This document shows, one piece after another, positions 57,447-64,000 of a stretch of 64,000 nucleotides of DNA. Source of the stretch: CAIRTM01 sp963723235 (GTDB lineage: Bacteria > Desulfobacterota > WTBG01 > CAIYCZ01 > CAIRTM01); NCBI GenBank assembly GCA_963723235.1, contig CAVRPV010000019.1:62001-126000 (forward strand), in the 5' to 3' direction. The position numbers and the translations under genes are program-made. Every line of letters starts with the position of its first letter. Positions within the stretch are counted from its first letter, which is position 1. The notes under the pieces are model-generated. The model searched no databases. It was given only the letters and a program-made list of their open reading frames with translations, and was not told the DNA's origin.

Positions 57447-58427
57447 ATGATTCTTATAACCGGGGCATGCGGATTTATCGGCAGCGCGCTGGCCTGCGCA
57501 CTCAACAGGAAAGGCGACAGTGATCTTGTGCTGTGCGACCGCTTCGGGCAGCATGAAAAATGGCAAAACCTGCTGGGGGTGTCTTTCCGCAGATTCATCC
57601 ATTGCGACCAGCTGTTTGATTTCCTGGGAAGCGAGCATAATGCCCGGCAGCTGAGAGCCATTGTGCATCTGGGGGCCTGTTCTGACACAACGCAGACCGA
57701 TATGGACTACCTGCTCGAAAACAACGTTAATTTTTCAATCAGGCTGTGCCAGTGGGCCCTTGATAATGATGTGCGCTTTGTATACGCGTCCTCGGCCGCT
57801 ACCTACGGTGACGGCAGCCAGGGGTTCAGCGATGCCGACGAGGTAACCCCGCAGCTCAGACCGCTCAACAAGTACGGGTTTTCCAAATGGCTTTTCGATA
57901 TGTGGGTGCTGCAAAACGCCCATCAACACCGCATTGCCGGACTGCGCTATTTCAATGTATACGGGCCCAATGAATACCATAAAGGCGCCATGGCCAGCGT
58001 GATTTTTCGCACACTCCCGCAGGCCCTGAGCGACGGCAGGATCCGCTTGTTCGAATCACATCGCAGCGACTGTGCTCACGGTGAACAGGCCCGCGATTTT
58101 ATCTACATTGACGAAATTATCGACATAACCTGCTTTGTGCTGCAAAACCGTCAGGCAAACGGCATCTTCAACGCCGGCACCGGCCGGGCCCATACCTTTA
58201 ACGAGCTGGCGCACGGTATTTTTGACGGGCTGGGCAAAAAACCGGTCATCGAATATTTCCCCATGCCTGAGGAGCTGCGCGGACGCTATCAGTATTTTAC
58301 CCGGGCGGACATGAACCGCCTGCAGCAGGCCGGGTACACGCCCGGGCCTGACCGCTTCCGGGAATTCGTCGCCCGCTATGTCAGGGACTATCTTGTTCCG
58401 GGATGCAGGTATTACGCCCAGGTCTGA
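57447..58427 (+). CDS. hldD: ADP-L-glycero-D-manno-heptose 6-epimerase
   Basis: HldD makes the heptose donor of the LPS inner core. The start at 57447 follows GGGGAG and opens ILITGACGFIGSALACAL, the NADP-binding motif. Family features are HLGACSDTTQTDMDYLLENN, SSAATYGDGSQGF, the catalytic NKYGFSKW and RYFNVYGPNEYHKGAMASV. The protein has 326 residues. It implies an LPS-bearing outer membrane. It is ended by a strong terminator; other heptose genes are not nearby. Confidence 0.95.
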   Translation: MILITGACGFIGSALACALNRKGDSDLVLCDRFGQHEKWQNLLGVSFRRFIHCDQLFDFLGSEHNARQLRAIVHLGACSDTTQTDMDYLLENNVNFSIRLCQWALDNDVRFVYASSAATYGDGSQGFSDADEVTPQLRPLNKYGFSKWLFDMWVLQNAHQHRIAGLRYFNVYGPNEYHKGAMASVIFRTLPQALSDGRIRLFESHRSDCAHGEQARDFIYIDEIIDITCFVLQNRQANGIFNAGTGRAHTFNELAHGIFDGLGKKPVIEYFPMPEELRGRYQYFTRADMNRLQQAGYTPGPDRFREFVARYVRDYLVPGCRYYAQV

Positions 58428-58452
58428 TCAGCAGAACACCGAAAAACCACAT

Positions 58453-58479
58453 GGCGGCTTTACAAAGCCGCCTTTTTTT
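58453..58479 (+). terminator. Rho-independent terminator after hldD
   Basis: The stem GGCGGCTTT / AAAGCCGCC with loop ACA is followed by seven T. Confidence 0.92.
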
Positions 58480-58520
58480 AACAGGCCACACGGTCGTTGA
58501 CCTGTGAACGGAGACACATC

Positions 58521-59345
58521 ATGGGACTAAACGTACAGGAAGCTAAAAAAATTTTCGACCGGGCTGTCGCCGAATCCGGTACGGCTGAAATAAACCTGTA
58601 TGACCAGCTGATCAACTCCATCGGCACAGACGATACCCCTGAGCTGCAGGCACTGAGCGCCAAGGCACGCCTTAATAAAGGTATCAGCCTCGCGCAGCAG
58701 GGCAAGCTGCAGGATGCCCTCAATGTTTTTGAAGCCCTTCAGCGTTCATGCGCTGATTCGACGCAGCTCGCCATACGCTCGCTTGCGGCTGCGGCCATGG
58801 TTAACCGGGGCTTTGTGCTGGCCCTGCAGCAAAACACTTTGCAGGCCCTGGCCGCCTACGATGACGTTGTTGACCGCTTCGGAGATGCTGATGAGATCGA
58901 GCTGCAGGAACAGGTTGCCAAGGCCCTGGTTAACAAGGCCTGCACGTTTGCGCGCAGCAACCGCAGCACTGAGGAATACGTTGTTTTTAATGACATCATG
59001 CGCCGCTTTGCAGACGCCGGAGACAACCGGCTGCGGCTGCTGGTTGCAAAAGCACAGCATAACCGCGCACTGGCCCTTGATAAAATGGGCAGCACTGCAG
59101 AAGCGGATGCAATCCTGGAATCAATCGCTGAGCAGTTCTGGCAATCCGGGCAAAGCGAACTCAAGGAGCAGGTAATCCACGCCCTCGCACAGAAAGCAGC
59201 CCTGCAGGCCCGCCGCGGCAACCGCAACGAGGCCAATGACATCTATGACCGGATTTTAAACCACTACGCAGATGACCCTGACCAGACACTCAAAGAACAC
59301 CTTGACCGCGTCCGCTTCAACCGCGGTTTCAGTTATCACTTTTAA
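58521..59345 (+). CDS. Tetratricopeptide-repeat protein
   Basis: The start at 58521 follows GGAG. The 274-residue protein is wholly helical, with about six TPR-like pairs. The repeated pattern is the phrase VAKALVNKACTFA / VAKAQHNRALALDKMG / VIHALAQKAALQARRG, and each unit ends with a YDDVVDRF or YDRILNHY type helix. There is no signal peptide or catalytic motif, so it is likely a scaffold. Similar proteins occur as unnamed TPR proteins in many bacteria. Confidence 0.8.
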   Translation: MGLNVQEAKKIFDRAVAESGTAEINLYDQLINSIGTDDTPELQALSAKARLNKGISLAQQGKLQDALNVFEALQRSCADSTQLAIRSLAAAAMVNRGFVLALQQNTLQALAAYDDVVDRFGDADEIELQEQVAKALVNKACTFARSNRSTEEYVVFNDIMRRFADAGDNRLRLLVAKAQHNRALALDKMGSTAEADAILESIAEQFWQSGQSELKEQVIHALAQKAALQARRGNRNEANDIYDRILNHYADDPDQTLKEHLDRVRFNRGFSYHF

Positions 59346-59543
59346 CAGGCTGTCGAAAAGCTCTCATCTCCTGCTATTTTAAGAAATGAACTTGCTCTAT
59401 CAGGGCCTTGAAAAGTCTTCTTCTAAAGGCTGTTTAAAAATGTGCAGATGCAGACGCGCGATTTCATGAGGAATGAGGCTACTTATCGTACGCCGCAGTG
59501 ACGAATGATGAGTGAACGCAGCAGATGTCCTTTAACAGCCTGA
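59344..59543. repeat. MITE-like elements (family A, compound copy)
   Basis: AACAGGCTGTCGAAAAG at 59344 and AAAGGCTGTTTAAAAATG at 59425 are two left ends. TTTAACAGCCTGATAA at 59530 is the right end. The interior GAATGAGGCTACTTATCGTACGCCGCAGTG resembles the core of the family B elements. This suggests one element inserted in or recombined with another. Confidence 0.65.
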
Positions 59544-59554
59544 TAACACCTGCC

Positions 59555-60100
59555 CTATTGTTTAATCGGCCCGAACTGCGCGCGTATTCCATTGGCCGCG
59601 GCCATGAGATCCTTTGAAATCACGAACAGCGGGCTGCATTGACCGGTCGAGATTCCAAGGACCCCTGCGGTGGCGCTGAGACTTCCGCGCTGCCGGTACA
59701 AAAGATCAAGCATGGCTGCGCAAAAAAGCGCATAGCGCTCATTCTTAGGATTCATTCTTCTAACAGAGGGTTTAAAATACGGCAGCAGTTCTTCCGGCAG
59801 ATTCCAGCCGTGTTCAGGACTCACGCGCAGGCGCAGGGCCAGCAGGATTTTCAAACGGCGCAGGGCACGCGCGCGGTTTTCATGCTGCGAGCGGCTTTCT
59901 TCGGCAACAACAGACAGCCCGGTCGGCTTATGCGTTACGCGCACAGCGCTATAGGTCCGGTTGCGTTTCTGCCCGCCCGGGCCGGAGGCGGTATACGCAT
60001 CAAAAGCGCATTGCTTCAGGAATTCAGGATCCGTTAATGTCAAAAACGGGTATGCACCCTGCTCGGTGATAATGGACACCTCGCCATAGGCAATTATCAC
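59555..60100 (-). CDS. Peptide chain release factor-like protein (GGQ domain)
   Basis: The start is GTG at 60100. The 181-residue protein has a class I release-factor domain 3: ASGPGGQKRNRTYSAVRVTH with the peptidyl-hydrolase GGQ, then RSQHENRARALRRLKILLAL. There is no codon-recognition domain. It therefore resembles YaeJ/ArfB- and PrfH-like proteins that act on stalled ribosomes. The C-terminal 90 residues are not ArfB-like and lack a clear basic tail, so the exact subfamily is open. Confidence 0.82.
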   Translation of the reverse strand: MIIAYGEVSIITEQGAYPFLTLTDPEFLKQCAFDAYTASGPGGQKRNRTYSAVRVTHKPTGLSVVAEESRSQHENRARALRRLKILLALRLRVSPEHGWNLPEELLPYFKPSVRRMNPKNERYALFCAAMLDLLYRQRGSLSATAGVLGISTGQCSPLFVISKDLMAAANGIRAQFGPIKQ

Positions 60101-60255
60101 AATCAGTGTAACAATAATCTTTCAGTCATGAGCACCTGGCACACTATACCATTAGCAATATCAGCGATCTTGCAAAAAACCCGACAAGCGGTCCGCTACA
60201 GTTTCGGACCCTTCTGGCAGGCATCTATAATACAATCATTTGCCTGCCTTTCCAA

Positions 60256-60292
60256 ATAAAAAAAGGCAGGGCCGTGTGGGGGCCCTGCCTTC
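60256..60292 (-). terminator. Rho-independent terminator of the giant secreted protein gene
   Basis: On the minus strand the stem AAGGCAGGGCC / GGCCCTGCCTT is followed by a T run (AAAAAAA at 60258-60264 on the plus strand). It lies about 30 bases after the stop at 60321. Confidence 0.85.
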
Positions 60293-60320
60293 TGTTGTTA
60301 CCCGTTTATACTGCCTGGTA

Positions 60321-63300
60321 TTACTGCCGGCTAACCTTAAAATAGTATATCCGGTGAGTACGTCCGCTGACCGGCGCAATCGGTTACAGCAAACCGGAAG
60401 TCATACGTCACGCCGTTCTGCAGGCTCTCTACCGGCAGATGTGCCCGGGCACTTCCCTTGGCCTCATTGACCGTAACGGCGAAGCGCTGTCCAGTTGCTC
60501 CCGCCAGCCACTTGGTACTCGGCACCGTGCGTACACAGCACCAGAACAGGATACATAATCATCGCTGAATGTCCACAGCACATCATAATTTACATCCAGT
60601 CAACGGCGCTTTCAGCCGATGGTCGGCAGCAGCGGCCAGACCCTGCTGCCAGAAACGGACCGGCGGTGATTACCGGCGGGGCATCAAGGCGCACACCTTG
60701 AAATAGTATGATGCCGGTGAGTTGTCCGCTGACCAGCGCAATCGGTTACTGCAAACCGGAAGGCATATGTGCCGTTCTGCAGGCTCCCTACCGGCAGCGT
60801 AACCCGGGCAGTGCCCTTGGCAACATTGACTGTAACACCAAGCGCTGTCCAGCTGCTGCCGCCGACTACCTGGTACTCGGCAACGTGCGTGCATGCTCCC
60901 GAACATGATGCAAAATCATCGCTGAAGGTCCACAGCACGTCATAATTTGCATCAAGATACAAGGGCGCTCTCAGGCGATGTCGGCAGCAGCGGCCACGCG
61001 CCTGCCGCCAGAAACGGACCGGCGGTGACGCAGGGGGATTGTCTACTACAACCGGTACGCACGCACCATCCACGCACTCATAGCCTTCGGCACAGTTTTC
61101 ATTGCCCAGACACGCAACGCACTGATCGTTGTCCTCGTTGCAGTATTCGCCCTCACCACAGGGCGATGAGCCCGCAACGCAGGCGCCTTCAACACACGTT
61201 TCTGCGCCGTTGCAGTACAGACCGTCCTCGCACTCGCTGTCAGCCTGACACAGGCGCTTCCAGATAAACACCGAGCCCGAACTGTTGTTCTTGGCGAGCT
61301 GGTGTCATAAACAGTTGCCAGCGACCTCCAGTCTGCCATCATTGTCAAGATCATAGAGCTGCACATCGGCTGACATGCTGGCCTGCATTATCCCACAGGG
61401 CAGCGCGCCTGAAGGTCAGGCAACCAGCTGGCTTCCTCCGCCTGATAATAATACACGGCCCCGCGCCCGTCACCGGCAACCACCATGTCGCTGAGCGACA
61501 TCCCCGTTAATATCCCCCACCGCTGCAAAACCGGGAGAGCCCTGGCTGTACGGCCCGCCGGTGCGGTCGACTTTATAGGCATCGCCCGTGTCAATGGCCA
61601 CCGGCGCCCAGTTCGCAGTGTCATAGGGATCATCGGGAATACTCAGGTAATACACGCCTGAAGGCCAGATCCGGTATTGCGCATACACGGGCGGGGTATT
61701 ATCGGGACGTGTATGCAGGCTTATACTCCTGATGGTTATGGCTCGTAAAAATTATCTCATCTATACCGTCATTGGTGATATCGGCAGGGAAAGCCAGAAA
61801 GCCTTTACCCATAGGATTGGGAGATGTGTACCAGTTGTCAATGGTATAGCGTTCCCAGGCCATATTCGGATCTGAAGCAAGCGCTGCCGGGCCGGGATTT
61901 TTGAACCACATCAGGCTGTCGCCATGCGGATTACTGCCATCGGGACTACCCTTGATGTCAGGGTACCGGGTTCGGTAATAAAAAACTGGGGCCCGAGTAT
62001 ATCAAGCAGCCCGTCGTCGTCAACGTCGGCCATGTCAAACAGAAATCCCGCGCCGTCACCAATAGCATACGGGCCGGAGAAACCGGAAGGATACGCAACC
62101 CGGTCGGTTTCTGCCCTGAACCACTCGGTCCACTGGTACTGCCTGTCGTACAGCGGACTCGTGGACCTTGTGCTGCCAGATGTACATCGAAATGCTGCTT
62201 GTTACAAAATCTTCACGCCCGTCGCCGTCAAGATCAAGGAAATATGCCTGATGAAAGGATGCAATTGCCTTGGCCCAGAGATATTCATTATCAGGCCGTG
62301 ATCGTCCCAGGTCGTATCGCCTTCGTAAATCGTAATCTTCTGCCAGTTGGCCGGGTCGGTAACATCGCCGCCCAGGTTTTTGAGGTAAAAGACCCCTCCG
62401 GGGAAATTCGGTAAATGCGCCTGCCAGAAAATTATCAAATACCATGATGTCCACTTCACCGTCGCCGTCAACATCCCGAATCAGCATATCATTGGCCCAG
62501 GCAAAATCAGCGCGGATGACCGACTGCGTCCATGTGCTCAGATCCTCGCTGGTACGCTTAAAAACAGCCACAGCTCCATCCTTTACCGCATAAGTTCCAG
62601 ACGCTCCCGTGACCGATGTGACAACAATTTCCTTTGTTGCCATCCCCGTCCAGATCACCGGCTCTCAGGAATGAGGCCCCTATAAATCCCGGCAGGGTTG
62701 GGGTCAGGTCCGGGCAGCTCCGTTGTAATACCCGTTACTGTATAGCGCTGAAATTCGCCTGCAAGATCCTGATCCGCTGTGACGTTCACGCAGGGCTCTT
62801 CCGCCAGGCGAAAAATTTTTGCTCCGCCCAGCGACTGGGGTCGCGCTTGCTCCTTTGCTGCCGGACACGTACAGCGTGCCGCCGAAATCGGTAAAAGCCT
62901 CAAAGTTGATAATGTTGCTGTCACCAAACCCGTCAGCGGTCACCGGTGTCCAGGTCAGCCCATTGGTGGTCCTCCAGATCTGGGCTCCCTTGAGCTGGCT
63001 TATATCAGCGGGAATATTGTATTCTGGTGCGTACTGGCTTATGGTTCCGCCATACAGCTTGTCCCTGAACGTGAACAGGTTGACCGCAAGGTTCTGGTAG
63101 CTGGTCGTGCCGGGATATTGATATGCATCGAACCCGTTGAGATAATTTGAGGTCCCAAGCGGATCGGTATAGCCTGTGGCAACATTTCCTGTACCAACGC
63201 TGTAGAACCACCGGCCGTCACCATTCATATCCTTGACAATGGGAGTGCCGTCAGGCTTTTCAGGGAACAGATACGGTGCCCTGAGCACTCTGCAACCTTC

Positions 63301-64000
63301 ACCGCTGACGCCCACCATGAGCTCATCATTGAAAGCTGCAAGGCTCCAGGGCATAAAATTGATTTTTATTGGTGGTGCATGTAGATGGACTGCCGAATCC
63401 GTTTTCATTGGATCCGGTTGTGTTCGTTGTATCAGCAGCGTTGTCAACAATCAGCTCCCAGCCGCTTGCGGTGAGCCTGGCCATGCGCGCGCAGCCGCCC
63501 AGTTGCCGCGTAGCGCCGGTGCCGCCGGCATACAGCACCGGCGTTCCAGAAACGGAGAAACAACCAGATCGGTAATACTGGTTGAAACCGGCTTCGATTG
63601 CCGGGGTAAGCTGTCGATGTATGAAAATTGCCGAAGCTGTGATTTGTATAGGGCTCTACCGTGTCGCGAATCGATCTGGTCACCTCCAGGTATCGCCGTC
63701 AGCGGTATACCAGATCTGACCGCCGTATTTATAATTAAGGCCGGTGCTGACATACAGTTTGCCTTCGAAAATACGCATGGCCGTAATGGTCTTATTCCAG
63801 GCTGGCCAAATCCGTTTTGCTGGTGCCCATGGCAACATCATAGCTGTCATCCGACCGCTAATCGCGCCAAGCGTATATGAATACATCGGGAAGGGGTTAT
63901 CCCATGTTTCCGGCATCACAGACTCGTATAGATCATTCGGCGTATATGTCCAGCGTCTTCATTCTGCTGAATTGTAAGAGTCGTTGCCGTATTGCCTATA
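60321..64000 (-). CDS. Giant secreted protein: beta-propeller, FG-GAP repeats, Cys-rich domain and tandem C-terminal domains (partial, many frameshifts)
   Basis: The gene enters from beyond base 64000 and ends at 60321. Reading through many one-base breaks, the order is as follows. First come propeller-like blades of the type GGQIWYTADGDTW and GAQIWRTTNGLTWTPV (64.0-62.7 kb). FG-GAP/VCBS calcium-binding repeats follow (DLDGDGNKEIVV, DVDGDGEVDIMVFDN, DLDGDGREDFVTSS, DITNDGIDEIIF; 62.7-61.4 kb). Next is a Cys-rich segment of CEDGLYCNGAETC type (61.25-61.05 kb), then two tandem 120-residue domains. Together at least 1,220 residues lie in the window. The architecture is that of cell-surface or secreted proteins. 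The start and signal peptide lie outside. Confidence 0.7.
60334..61050. repeat. Tandem duplication of a 360-bp coding unit
   Basis: Units at about 60334-60694 and 60695-61050 are strongly similar in DNA (for example both contain CGGTGAG and GCGCAATCGGTTAC). Each encodes a domain with the pattern DVLWTFSDDF, AEYQVVGGSSW, NVAKGTARVTLPVGSLQNG and RFAVTDCAGQR. The fold may be fibronectin-III-like. Confidence 0.8.

Overview
The window looks like chromosomal DNA of a free-living, LPS-bearing Gram-negative bacterium of moderate GC content. The supporting genes are hldD (heptose epimerase), complex I subunits, a PTS enzyme I, the rpsU-dnaG-rpoD macromolecular-synthesis operon and a full Pst/PhoBR phosphate system. 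Several families of short palindromic repeats, a DUF6485 protein and a Cys-rich FG-GAP secreted protein suggest a deltaproteobacterial or candidate-phylum (PVC/Omnitrophota-like) lineage. The sequence alone does not settle this. No transposase, phage gene, CRISPR array or rRNA was seen.

Layout. 0-0.5 kb: start of a UvrD/Rep helicase (minus strand, runs off the edge). 0.8-4.3 kb: an unknown gene, then folK-folE-pabA-pabB (folate synthesis). 4.6-8.8 kb: nuoA-B-C-D-H-I behind a consensus promoter. 9.4-20 kb (minus): mutS, a coiled-coil zinc-ribbon gene, a CAU tRNA, rpoD, dnaG, rpsU, ptsI and rsmI. 20-30 kb (plus): an unknown gene, obgE, class II aldolase, a PlsC-like acyltransferase, rplM-rpsI, argC, DUF6485, an acylating aldehyde dehydrogenase, an acyl-carrier protein and a UbiB/ABC1 kinase. 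30-34.6 kb (minus): a thioredoxin-fold protein, a CrtI-type oxidoreductase, DUF3147 and an SLC13-type transporter.

34.7-53.8 kb is a phosphate-starvation island. It holds small unknown proteins, a PAP2 phosphatase, an MJ1255-type glycosyltransferase, an SRPBCC protein, a small secreted peptide, a PhoA-type alkaline phosphatase, an OlsF-like bifunctional acyltransferase (ornithine lipid), a PHP-domain/glycosyltransferase fusion, then pstS-pstC-pstA-pstB-phoU-phoB-phoR. Arrays of TTAAN-type boxes at 11-bp spacing lie upstream of at least five of these units. They look like binding sites for the PhoB encoded here. Together the genes suggest phosphate uptake and scavenging plus replacement of phospholipids by phosphorus-free lipids. 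54-60 kb: orphan dppBC-type permeases, a small acidic protein, trmB, hldD, a TPR protein and a GGQ release-factor-like protein. 60.3-64 kb (minus): a giant secreted protein that continues beyond the window.

Quality note. Many genes carry single-base frameshifts, including the essential rplM and rpsI. They are dense at 30.5-45 kb and 60-64 kb, and a run of 39 G sits at 36.7 kb. Sequencing or assembly error is the simplest reading. Broken genes are given as whole spans with the break described.
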